Positions 41,420-51,873 of a stretch of 64,000 bases of DNA are shown piece after piece. The position numbers and the translations under genes were made by a program. Source of the DNA: Morella rubra (taxonomy: Eukaryota; Streptophyta; Magnoliopsida; Fagales; Myricaceae); assembly GCA_003952965.2 (NCBI GenBank), contig CM025849.1:23493721-23557720 (forward strand), read 5' to 3'. The notes under the pieces are model-generated. The model was not told the origin of the DNA. It searched no databases and was given only the letters and a program-made list of their open reading frames with translations. How positions within the stretch are numbered: the first letter of the stretch is position 1; the number at the start of each line of letters is the position of its first letter.

Positions 41420-43107
41420 TGTCATACCCGAACTTTTAGCATAACATGCATATTGTTTGTTTTGGCTTAGTAGTACATTAAGGGGTACTTAGTGACAAAG
41501 TGAAATTAATTAAACTTGATGTACTAAGTTCAAAACTTGATTAGGACATGATTAAGTGAGCTTTGGAGTTCACATATAACTAAGTTGTTGTTCAGGATGT
41601 TGAGGAGCATGTATTGGATCAATTTAATTTTTTAAGCTATTACGATGTTTTTGGCTCGAAAACTGAACCACACGATTTTTATTCTTTTAATATGTTGGGA
41701 GATTATCCACGAGTTTATGGTTCAAATTTGAAGACTTTTTATTTTTTTTTCTGAAGCAAGTAAGTTGAGTAGTGGAAGCAAGTAGGTTGTTTAGTGATCA
41801 TTGGCGGATTAGTGAAGCAATTAGCAAGACTTAGCCATTAAGCAATGAGAATTTCGGCTGCCCTAGAGAGTGACACATGTGATGGCTAGATAGCATGACG
41901 AATCAAGCTAGAAGCACGACGAAAAATGCTATACCCTAGGTAGCTCGAGGTGTCGACCCCCGGTGGATCTAGGCGACGACTCACCAAGGCTACAATTAGA
42001 ATTCTAGCCATAGGCATGCTCAGTAGTAGCTTGAGGTCGCCGGGTGTCGTCACGAGGTCGAATTAGCCTTTTGATTCATCGGAGCTAGTCGGACACGTGT
42101 TGGAATACTACAAGCCGAGTTTTCCTATATATAGGCGTCCGACCATTAGAACTTACACTAGCTCCTTTGATAATTGTGAATTAAACTTGAGATTAGAAGT
42201 GAAGTAAAGTTAGAGGAAGAAGGAAGAAATCGCTTAGTGGAGTTTAGCGACGATCCAAGCTCGATTAGAGGTAAAGTTTAGTTGGTTATCTTTGATTTTG
42301 ATTCAAAAGTTTTCAAGATGATTTGTGTAAATCTCTTGTATTTCTTATTCTAGCATCTCTTGATGTTATTAGGGTTTTTCATATTCCTATTGTTCTTCAT
42401 GTTCTTGACAAAGAACAAGCTCGTCCTTTCAAAAAGTATCATTTTCAAAGTTGGATTCGTTTTCAAGTTGTTTTTCAATGTTGGTCTGTTTCTTTTCAAA
42501 ATTTCTTCCAAAATTTATTTTTCAAAGCTTGAACATATTTCTTTTGAATATTTCTTCTGATTTCAATACTTTTTATGTCAAAATTAGTATTTTCTACGTG
42601 GTGATTAAGCCGGTTTTTAACCGAAAAATCAAAGTGTTGTTTCTTTTTTCACAACATTTTTCTTTGAGAAATGTTTTATAATGTCTCTATGATGGAAACA
42701 AGTTAAGGTGTTGCATATCATAAATAAGATGTATGGACGTTGATATAAGATATGCATATTTAACCTGTACATTGGAAATAAATAATTTGATGTTCAAGTA
42801 TGGTTAAGGTGTTGCATATCATGAATAATATGTATGGGCATTGACATGAGTCATACATACTTAACATATATTGTGAAGATGTGACAGTACTCTGCACAAG
42901 TGGATGTGTACCACTTGTTGTGACATTCTGGCATCTCCGTCGTATGCGGAAAGATCCTTTATTAGGATAACTTATTCTGGAAGTGAGACCGTATTGTACT
43001 TTGGGAGTACTACTGCAAAGATACTAAGGTTACTTGTAACCTGTCACTCTGGCCTAGTGATTCACTCTAAGAGTGAGAGTAGTGGTGGTAGAGAATTGAA
43101 AAGATCA
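41420..43107 (+). mobile_element. Chromovirus-like LTR, 3'-truncated
   Basis: Begins TGTCATACCCGAACTTTTAG, a typical start of Ty3/gypsy chromovirus LTRs, with TATA in CCTATATATAGG near 42124 and a long transcribed part. A 63-bp word (ttaaggtgttgcatatcat...) is repeated at about 42704 and 42806. The LTR is cut near 43107 where S4 gag begins. Confidence 0.65.
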
Positions 43108-44340
43108 TTTTACCCACGAGATGAACCAAGTGAAAGTAGACGAGATTGATGGAAAAGGCAAAAGAGAATTGCTTTGAAAGCCTCTTACTCTAGTAGTGAA
43201 GAATCTTCTGATGATGATGAGATGACCTTGTTTACAAAGAAATTCAAGAAGTTCTTTAAAAAGAAGCAAGGTGACAAGAGGTACCCAAAGAAAAACAACT
43301 TCAAGGGTGATAGTAGTAAAAAGAATGAGGCTATTTGCTTTGGATGTAAAAAGCTTGGTCTTATTAAATCTGAATGTCCCAATGCTGAACCACACAATAA
43401 GTCAAGAGACTTCAAGGATAAGAATAAATCATTCTTAGCTGCATGGGTAGAATCAGACGAGAGTGAAAGCGAAAGTGAAGAAGAGGAAGTTGCAAACCTT
43501 TGTTTGATGGCAAAGGATAGCGAGGATGAGGTACAATCTTCACTTACTCAATGTTTTTCATTTGATGAGTTGCAAGATGCTTTTGATGAATAATATATAG
43601 GTGGTGTTTGGATGTGGAAATTTTGGGGTGGTGGAAATTTTGGGGTATTGGGGTTGGTGAAAAAGTGAAGAGTGAGATTATTGGAATTAATTTTTTATAT
43701 TTATTTGAAGTGAAAAGTGATTATTTGATGGGGAGAAAGAGAATTTTGAGGAGTTATTTTATTGGAGTGGAAATTTTGGGGTGGTGGAAATTTTGGGTGG
43801 TGAACACCACCATAGAACTGACAAGAGTTGTTTCAAAATATAGTTCTCTTAAAAGGAGTTTTGAAAATATTTCAAAAGAGAACGATACTTTGAAAAGTCA
43901 GTGTTTACTCTTATAGATGATCTTGCAAGAATCAAGGAAGAAAATGAAACACCTTTGCAAAACAAAACAAGTCTTTTGATTGCTGAAAGTTATTCTTTAA
44001 AATCAAAAGTTGAAACTCTTACAAATGATCTTGCAAAGTTCACTCAAGGGAAGAAGAACCTTGATATTCTTCTTGGTCAATGATGTTGTTTCAACAAAAG
44101 TGGCATTGGTTATGATTCATTCAATGATCAAAAATCTTATTCTTATATGATCAAGAAATTATCTGCTTCATACATATTGTGCAACTTTTGTGGTAAATGT
44201 GGACATATCTTACATACTTGTCCAACTAGAAAGAGAGCTTCTAGTGGTATCAAATTTGTTTGGATTCCAAAGGACAGGTGAAGAAAATCATTTCTAACAC
44301 CAAAGGACCCAAAATGATTTGGGTACCAAAAATCAAGAAA
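43108..44340 (+). pseudogene. S4 gag, C-terminal part
   Basis: Readable blocks are SSYSSSEESSDDDEM near 43184, the knuckle-like CFGCKKLGLIKSEC near 43338 (His replaced by Leu), SDESESESEEEEVANLCL near 43455, and SKYSSLKRSFENISKEN near 43832. KFTQGKKNLDILLG lies near 44036 and an intact zinc knuckle CNFCGKCGHILHTC near 44180. A Tourist-like MITE at 43600-43811 breaks it; further frameshifts are at about 43905 and 44085. Confidence 0.85.
43600..43811. mobile_element. 212-bp Tourist-like MITE in S4 gag
   Basis: Ends are GGTGGTGTTTGGATGTGG and, inverted, GGTGGTGTTCACCACCC, a 9-bp perfect terminal inverted repeat. ATA flanks both sides (43597-43599, 43812-43814), a 3-bp duplication as in PIF/Harbinger elements. 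GTGGAAATTTTGGGGTGGTG occurs in direct orientation near both ends (43615 and 43772). Gag sequence resumes on both sides. Confidence 0.7.
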
Positions 44341-44379
44341 TGATTCTTTCTTGTAGGAGTGCTTGAATTCAACCGAAGT

Positions 44380-45520
44380 CAAGGAATATTAGGTTCTTGA
44401 TAGCCGATGCTCCAAGCACATGACAGGGGATAAGAGTTGATTCAAATCTCTTAACCCAAATGAAAAAAAATTGTTACTTTTGGTGATAATGGAAAAAGAA
44501 GGATTTTTGGTATTGGAAATGTTGGTATGACCCCTAATCCTAGTATTGAACATGTCTTTTTTATTGATGGTTTGAAGCATAATTTGTTAAGTATCAGTCA
44601 GTTAAACCGAGTTGTATTTGAATCACCAATATGTATTATTGAAAACATTGAAGCAAGAAAGTCTTGTTTGTCGGACATCAACAAGAAAATGTGTATGTTG
44701 TTCACTTAGAGAATATTTCTTCTAAAAATGTAAAATGCCTTTTATCTCTAAGTGACAAAGATAGTTGGTTGTGGCATAGAAGACTTGCGCATGCAAGCAT
44801 TGACCTTATTTCAAAACTAGCAAAAAATTACCTTGTTTCTGGTTTGCCTAACCTTTTTTATGTAAAGGATAAAATTTGTGCTGCTTGTCAAAGGGCAAAC
44901 AAACTAGAATATCTTTTAAACCCAAAAACATTGTGTCCACTTCTAGACCACTTCAACTTCTACACATGAACTTATTTGGTCCAACCCGAACTTCAAGCTT
45001 GGGTGGCAAACGATATGGCTTTGTTGTGGTTGATGATTACAGTAGATTTACATGGGTTATTTTCTTAGCTCATAAGGATGAGGCCTTTGATGCATTCGAA
45101 AAACTGTGCAAGAGAATTCATAATGAAATTTTTTTTGCTATTTCCAGCATAAGGAGTGATCATGGAAAAGAATTTGAAAACTCCTCCTTTGCAAAATTTT
45201 GTGGTGATTTTGGTATAAACCATAACTTCTCTACTCTTAGGACTCCTCAACAAAACAGGACTGTTGAGAGGAAGAATAGGACTCTTGAAGAAATGACCAG
45301 GATCATGCTTTGTGAAAATAACTTGCTAGACTATTTTTGGGTAGAAGCTGTTAATACTAGCTGCTATATCATGAACCGATATATGATAAGGCCAATTCTT
45401 AAGAAAACTCCATATGAGCTATGGAAAAATAGAAAACCTAACATTGGTTATTTCATATATTTGGTTGTAAGTGTTTCATTCTCAACAACAACAAAGACAA
45501 CTTGGGTAAGTTTGATGTGA
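44380..45520 (+). pseudogene. S4 protease and integrase
   Basis: The protease motif reads LDSRCSKHMTGDK near 44395-44430, so the DSG glycine is replaced. The GAG-pre-integrase region has WLWHRRLAHASIDLISKLAK near 44768 and CAACQRANK near 44878. The integrase core has DDYSRFTWVIFL near 45032, RSDHGKEF near 45152 and TVERKNRTLEEM near 45262, with 35 residues between the second Asp and the Glu. Several frame changes occur near 44700, 44870 and 45520. Confidence 0.85.
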
Positions 45521-45526
45521 AAGCTG

Positions 45527-47443
45527 ATGAAGGTATATTTCTTGGTTATTCTACTTTCTAGTAAAGCTTATCACGTGTTTAATAAGAGAACTTTGGTTAT
45601 TGAGGAATCCATACATGTGGTATTTGATGAATCTAACGTTTCTCTGAAAAGAGATGATGAGGATGTTGTAGATCTTGATAAAAGTAGTGAGAAACCTGCT
45701 ACAAGTGAAGTGAAAGAAGTCTCTCAGCCACAAGACATAGATGAACAAGATCTTGAAGAAGAAGAAATGCCTCAAAGCAACAACGATCTACCAAAGGCTT
45801 GGAAGTTTGTTAGAAATCATCCTATTGATCAAGTTATTGGTAATGTTGAGAAAGGTGTAAGAACTCGATCCTCTTATAATCAAGCTAATAATTTTGCCTT
45901 ACTTTCTCAAATTGAGCAAAAGAATATTTCTGAGGCAAAAGATGATGAAAGTTGGATCCATGCCATGGAAGATGAATTAAAACAGTTTGATAAAAACCAG
46001 GTATGACATCTAGTTTCTAAACCCAAAAATCATCCTATTATTGGCACTAAATGGGTTTTTCAAAACAAAATGGATGAATCAGGGGTTGTGTAAGGAACAA
46101 GGCAAGGTTGGTAGCCAAGGTTACAATCAAGAAGAGAGAATCGATTTTGATGAGACCTTTGCACTAGTTGCTCGTTTAGAATCTATTCGCATGTTGCTTG
46201 CATTTGCTTGTTTTAAAGATTATAAGTTATTTCAAATGGATGTGAAATGTACTTTTCTTAACGGTTATCTTTCTGAGGAAGCGTATGTAGAACAACCTTC
46301 TGGATTTGAGGATGAAAAGCAGCCACACCATGTGTTCAAGCTCACTGAAGCTTTATATGGCTTGAAGTAAGCACCTCGAGCATGGTATGAATGATTAAGT
46401 TCTTTCCTTATTGAAAATAGATTTTCATGAGGTATTATCGATACCACTCTCTCGACTAAGGAAAAGGATAATGATTTACTTATTGTTCAAAATTATGTTG
46501 ATGATATCATATTTGGTTCTACTAACGAGTCTTTGTGTGAGGAATTTTCAATGTCATGAAAGGTGAATTCGAGATGAGCCTTATGGGAGAGTTGAATTAC
46601 TTTCTTGGACTTCAGATTAAGCAAAATCATGATGGCATCTTCATTAACCAAGCTAAGTACACAAGAGACCTTCTCAAAAGATTTGGGATGGAAAACTCAA
46701 AATGTGATGAGTACACCAATAAGTCCATCAACCAAAATGGAGAAAGATGAAAAAGGTAAAGACGTTGACCAAACAAGGTATCGAGGTATGATTGGCTCTT
46801 TACTTTACCTTACTACGAGTAGACCTGATATCATGTTTAGTGTGTGCATGTGTGCGAGATTTCAGTCTTGCCCTAAGGAGTCTCACCTCTTTGAGGTTAA
46901 GAGAATATTTTGTTACCTTGTTGGCACACAAAATCTTGGTTTGTTTATCCCAAAAGTGTTGAATTTAATTTGCAAGGATACTCAGATGTTGATTATGCTG
47001 GTTGTAAAATTGATAGAAAAAGCACTAGTGGTGCGTGTCAATTTCTTGCCCATCTCTAGTGTCTGGTTTTGTAAGAAACAAAATTCTGTAGCTTTATCAA
47101 CCACTGAGGCCGAGTATATTGTTGTTGGTAACTGTTGCACACAAATATTGTGGATGAAACAATAACTGGAAGATTTTAATCTTCATTTTTCACTCATCCT
47201 GATTAAGTGTGATAACACAAGTGCCATAAACGTTTCTAAAAATCCCATTCAGCACTCTAAGACTAAACATATTGAGATCAAACATCATTTTTTGCGTGAT
47301 AAGGCTAAAAAAGGTGACATCATTCTTGAGTTTGTAAGCAAATATCTTCAACTTGCTGATATATTCACAAAACCCCTTAATTAGGATCGTTTCTATTACA
47401 TTTGTCAAGAGATCGGTATGCGTTTTCCCCCGAATGATTGATT
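45527..47443 (+). pseudogene. S4 reverse transcriptase and RNase H
   Basis: After an acidic linker (45640-45780) come IGTKWVFQNKMDESG near 46040, FDETFALVARLESIRMLLAF near 46145, QMDVKCTFLNGYLSEE near 46234, the catalytic box NYVDDIIFG at about 46491, and GSLLYLTTSRPDIMFSVCM near 46795. RNase H shows ALSTTEAEYIVVG near 47092, CDNTSAINVSKNPIQHSKTKHIEI-type blocks near 47208-47280, and LADIFTKPL near 47354. At least six frameshifts or stops are present, including TAA after YGLK at 46368. Confidence 0.85.
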
Positions 47444-47580
47444 TTTGATATGAACTGCTTATTATATCATTCGTACATTGGTTGAATGATTCTTGAGGTG
47501 ATTATATGTTTTCTAGCCTTATTGGATTGCATCATACATTTTCTATTTGAAAACATGTCATTTTACACATTTACATGTCA

Positions 47581-47778
47581 TGTGTCAACACTTGAAATCA
47601 CAAGTGTTGACACTTCTGGACTTGCTTGACTGTTTTCTCTAGAATCTGTATGTGTCGACACACTGTGTGTTCCTGGAGAAGCCTGTTGAGTAAGTGTCGA
47701 CACATGTTTTGACATGTGTCGACACATAAGTCATGTGCATGTGTAATGTGTCAACACATGTTCCATTTGTGTCGACAC
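47581..47778. promoter_or_regulatory. Palindrome cluster between S4 pol and the extra ORF
   Basis: GTCGAC-type cores (GTCAAC, GTTGAC, GTCGAC) are centred at 47586.5, 47608.5, 47656.5, 47698.5, 47720.5, 47752.5 and 47773.5, with steps of 21-22 bp in three cases. The first pair forms a 13-bp stem, GTGTCAACACTTG with its inverse. It lies about 300-480 bp upstream of the ORF start at 48058. In the LTRs the same motif lies in U3, so an internal promoter role is a possibility. Confidence 0.7.
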
Positions 47779-48057
47779 ATGTTTCGAATGGGCAGTTTTT
47801 AAAATGTCGATTCATTTGCATTCGTTAACTTCTCTTATGTTTAATGAGTCAACACCTCATATGCTTAATCTCTAAAGCCCTAATTTCATTTCTCCCTCAC
47901 TCTCAAACACTTCTGTACCCTAAACCTCTCCACCCACGCCTCCTCTCATAGCCGAACTCTCAATCCTCCCTCTCTTGTGCCATAAATCTCACCAAATCTC
48001 CACAGAATTCCATTCCCTCTCCCTCTTCTCTAGATAATACCTTACTCGTGCTTCTAC

Positions 48058-49387
48058 AATGTCTAGTGGGTGAAGAAAAAGGTCTTTGACCATGGGCAAT
48101 CATCACGGCCGAGGCAGAGACAGAGAAGAGATGAGGAACATTCGACTCCTTCCGAGGCCCTTCCATTTTGTTCAACACTCCATCAGCATAGATTTCAAAA
48201 TGATTTTCAGCATTGAAAGGTAATTTCAGGCCGATGGGTTTTGTTGTCTTGGTTTACAGAGAATGGGTTTGATTTTTAGGAGTTATTTGATGTTTGGGGA
48301 TAGTACAATTTTATCAGTCTTAAATGCAACTCATTTCCCTATTTGTTAAAGCAGTCATATGCTAATTTTCATTTTGATATCTCTAACATTGCATCGGGGT
48401 TTGTTAAGGGCAAAGACTTGGATTTGTCAGTTAATGGGCTAAATGTCGTGGCCTTCTCACCCAATTCTAGGGTGAAATTTTTTAAGTCTTATGCTTGGGT
48501 TGGTTTATCTGGTGTCGAGCCCATTGAGATTCTCAGAGTTGTTTTGGATAACCCTGAGCTAGATGAGATAGTGAAACCAGTGGCCAGTGATTTTGATGTA
48601 CACCGGAGATTGCTGCACCACATAGTTTGTAACATCATTCTTCCCAGGACGGGAAAGTTTGAATATGTTACTTTTCTTGACATGTTTGTGATGTGCTGCC
48701 TGATCACACATCGCTAGATGAATCTTGGTCATCTGCTGCTAAACAATATGAAAGCAGCTTATGAGAAGAAGAGGCAGGGTTTGCCATATGGGATGTTATT
48801 TGCTCAGATTTTTGATTTGTTTGATGTGCATACAAATGGTGAAGAAAAGGAGAAGCCTAAAGTCTCCAGAGTGTATAATCAGAAGACTCTACGACTTATG
48901 GGTTTCATTCAGAATAAGGATGATTAATGGGTGAAGAAGGTTGTGGCAACGCCTTCTCAAGAAATTCAAGAGGAAGTTGCTGAGGAAGAAGAAGCTGAAG
49001 AAAATGATCCAGAAGAATTGGAACCAAGGACTAAGGATAGAGCAGATGATGAGATTCCAGTACCAGCCACTCCACGTACTCCACATACTCCAACTGTTAG
49101 TAGATCAGCATCTTCTAGATCTCATGCTACTCGTCTTGCCCTCCTAGAAACCTCAGTTTTGGATCTCAAGGAACAGACTGCTGATGCATTGTGATATGTG
49201 GGCATGCTTTGATGAGATCAAGTCTATTTTAGCATCTCACATTACTGACATGGAGCTCATTACTCTTGAGGCTTGCTTTACTCAGCATCATTATAACAAT
49301 TTGATTACTATGTGCAGAACAACCTTGTATGATTGGAGACAGTCCTTCATTACTGAGATGACAGAGCTGACTATGACTCAGAATTAG
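48058..49387 (+). pseudogene. S4 extra ORF downstream of pol (putative plant transposon-protein domain)
   Basis: A CT-rich leader (47880-48057) precedes ATG at 48058 (MSSG, then TGA). The clearest coding part is 48343-49194 in one frame with two in-frame stops (TAG at 48715, TAA at 48925). It includes DFDVHRRLLHHIVCNIILP, GKFEYVTFLDMFVMCC, MNLGHLLLNNMKAAYEKKRQ and LPYGMLFAQIFDLF, then an acidic Glu-rich part and a Ser/Thr/Pro stretch. These blocks match the plant domain usually labelled putative plant transposon protein. SIRE-lineage elements can carry an extra ORF (ORF3, sometimes env-like) here; whether this one corresponds is not established. Confidence 0.65.
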
Positions 49388-50122
49388 ATGACGGATCTGG
49401 TTTCGCGGACAGCTTCAGATGTGACTCAGACTTGTGACATCTTCATTAACAAAGATACAAATCTTCAAGCTGAAGTTGAGAGTTGGGTCAAATGGTTTAG
49501 CCGCTCTTGGACTGCATTCCTTCGTAAGTATAGGATTAACCCTGGTCATTGCCTTGTATAGCTTAGCCATTCCCTTTTTCGCATTGCCTTAACCTTTCCT
49601 CCCTCTCTTTTTGATGATGCCAAAGGGGAAGAAGTACATGTACTTTTGTCTACTCTTAGACTTTGAGATACATTCCATTTCATTGCATTTTCATATATCT
49701 TTGTAATTGTTTGACTCTGATGGATGTATGATTGCTTGTTTTGGATGAATTTTATGTCAATTCTTTCTATCTTTTACTTAACTCTGATTGAAAATGGTAT
49801 CTTATTTTCTTTCATTTGCAAAGCTTCATCATTGACTACGAGGTAGTATTCCTAAACTCTAAACTCCTTTTTTAATTCAAGAATATTGAAGTGTTTGTGA
49901 CCTGAAATCATATTATGGAGTTTGAGAAGTTTGGAGGATGATATAAAAGTGTTTCTAAGAGGTTTAAATTTTTTGGAAACCTCTAAACACAAAGGAGACT
50001 CTTGCAAAATTTTCTAAAAATCCAAAGCCCTTTGCAACAAACTATTTTGAAAAACCTCCGCTTGTTCTCAGGGGAGCTTTTGTTTTCATTGCAAAGATCT
50101 TTAAAAAGGATTTGTCATCATC
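49388..50122 (+). other. S4 3' non-coding region
   Basis: Broken remains of the extra ORF continue to about 49560; the rest is AT-rich without coding signals. A second purine tract, gccaaaggggaagaag, lies at about 49619, about 500 bp before the PPT. Confidence 0.6.
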
Positions 50123-50136
50123 AAAAAGGGGGAGAT
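50123..50136 (+). other. S4 polypurine tract
   Basis: AAAAAGGGGGAGAT ends at the first base of the 3' LTR, identical to that of S2. Confidence 0.9.
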
Positions 50137-51517
50137 TATTAGCCAAGGTTGATCTTGAGCTATCTAACTTGATTTTGATGATAACAAATGACAAAACGCT
50201 TTGGAGTATTTTTAGGATATGTGGTTGTCAATCCACTATTCGATTAAGAGTACTCAATTGTATTTAAACTTTATCGTTAATTCTTTATGCCCTACATTTG
50301 ATTTAAACACCATGGCTTGCACCTAAACTATGATATTTTTCATTGTAGAAGTTTTCGTGTTGAAATTGAAAAAGATTGATATCAAAAAGCACTGAAAAAC
50401 TCAACTGCCAAGAAAGTGTCGACACATATGAAGCAAAGTGTTGACACATGGGAAGATGGTGTCGATACATGGTCGATATGATGCCGACACATAGCACAGA
50501 AGCCAGACTGCCATTTCGATGGTGTCGACACATAGGAAGCAAAGTGTGTGTCGACACATGTGAAGATGGTGTCGACACATGGTGAAGGAAGTGTTGACAC
50601 ATGCCATAGGCACCTGCGAGCAAGTTCCAGACTCAATGAAGGTGTCGACACATAGGTGTATATGTGTCGACACATATTGCAGGAACACTGTTTTTAAAAC
50701 ACAACGCTCAGCACGCAAATCAAGACGATGTGGCACTTAGGGCACCTCTCCAACATTCCAAAAAGGTCCCAAGGACCCCTCAAGACTGAAGACCTATAAA
50801 GGGAACCTTATGGAGAGAGAAAGAAAGACTTTTGCACACTTTTTGTCTCCCTACATCATCATTGCCGACCAAGCTTTCAAAAAAAAGAGAAAGAAAAATG
50901 TAAAAGACAAAGGTTACACATTTTCCAAGAAGATCTGGTCTGCCATTGTTGTCATCATCATCAGATATTGCCTTGTAGCCATTTATTGAGCTTTGTTTGC
51001 TAATTCGATTTTGAGAGCTATTGTTTATTCATTCATCTCATTAAACTTTGAGAAACCTTTGAGTGTGGAATACACTCGGGCCTACTCATGAAGATAGAAG
51101 AAATCTCATAGGCTTTGAGATTTGTAACAAGTTGAAGAGTGAGCTCGTGAAAACTCTTGTAATGGTTACTTAGCACCCGGAAGCTAAGTTGTAGGTACTA
51201 TTGATTATAGTGGAGAAGCACAAGGAAGGCAATAGCCTTGGGGGTAGATGTAACCAAGTCTTGGACGAACCACCTAAAAATAGCGGTGTTATCTCTCTTC
51301 CTTACTCTCGAACTTATTATTTTCATTTATTGCTTCGTAGTCATTATCGCTTTACTATTTACCGTTTATCTTTGGGGTTGTCATTAAACATTTTCAGATC
51401 TACGTTTTATTTGCTAAACAAAAGTGATATTTTTCAGATTTGAGTTTTTAACCAAAAACGGGATAAATTTTTGATAAACCCAAATCCCCCCCTCTTGGGT
51501 TGATTTTCAGACTCACA
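50137..51517 (+). repeat. S4 3' LTR (type 1)
   Basis: Begins TATTAGCCAAGGTTGATC (canonical TGTTAGCCCAAGG with changes) and ends TTTTCAGACTCACA, 1,381 bp. The palindrome cluster is at 50416-50674. What follows at 51518 is gypsy gag-like sequence, the probable insertion target. Confidence 0.9.
50416..50674. promoter_or_regulatory. Best-preserved palindrome cluster, TGTGTCGACACA type
   Basis: Ten cores (GTCGAC, GTTGAC, GTCGAT, GCCGAC) are centred at 50420.5, 50442.5, 50463.5, 50485.5, 50526.5, 50552.5, 50573.5, 50595.5, 50646.5 and 50668.5. Steps are 22, 21, 22, 41, 26, 21, 22, 51 and 22 bp. The 26-bp step contains an extra GTGT. Each core is flanked by GTGT..ACACAT. Confidence 0.8.
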
Positions 51518-51868
51518 AAGGGCTGGCACAAGAGATTCTTCTTCGTGTCTAGTGAAGGGTGGGAATATCCTTCGGGGAAAGAAACTCCTGTTAGGGTTCA
51601 ACAATCTTTGGGAGTACTTCGACACGGTGTAATGCCTCTTATCACGTAACTCTTGCTTTTCTTATATTTGTTTTTGTGCTTTGTGCAACTTATCATTTGG
51701 TGGGATATTGTGATGTGGCTCAAGAAACACCAAATCTAACCCCGGAGGAAGACTCACATATCAAGCAGGCAATGGAAGGCAGGCCTTGGGATGTGGCTGA
51801 ATGGCTGTCCTCCATGAATGTTGCTGCTACTACTGGTGGGGCTTCAACAGGTGAGCCTTTATGATCTG
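51518..51868 (+). pseudogene. Gypsy-type gag / plant transposon-domain fragment
   Basis: The plus strand reads KGWHKRFFFVSSEGWEYPSG near 51518, then in another frame a PNLTPEEDSHIKQAMEGRPW-like stretch near 51730. The style is that of the Gag-like domain also seen at 37376-37890 and may be the same element type. It is broken by the S4 LTR on the left and the solo LTR on the right. Confidence 0.55.
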
Positions 51869-51873
51869 CTTGT

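Larger units (their letters stand above)
43108..51517 (+). mobile_element. S4: SIRE-like Ty1/copia element, 5'-truncated
   Basis: Plus-strand order: C-terminal gag, protease, integrase, reverse transcriptase, RNase H, a palindrome cluster with CT-rich leader, an extra ORF, PPT and 3' LTR. The 5' LTR and gag N-terminus are missing at the junction with the chromovirus LTR. Many frameshifts and stops show it is dead. It is the most complete member of the type-1 family here and the only one keeping pol. Confidence 0.9.

Noticed and set aside
43105..43415. Minus-strand ORFs over S4 gag
   Set aside because: Antisense to the plus-strand gag with its zinc knuckles; the mirrored ORFs at 16213-16559 are the same effect in S1.
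50416..50674. Regularly spaced repeats resembling a CRISPR array
   Set aside because: Plant DNA, repeat too short, spacers about 10 bp and alike, and located in LTRs with PBS and PPT.
50382..50736. Several overlapping minus-strand ORFs with repeated CVDT/VSTH peptides
   Set aside because: They are translations of the TGTGTCGACACA repeats in the LTR, open in several frames at once; no gene. The same holds near 20563-21039, 33631-33989, 36778-37194 and 47639-47821.
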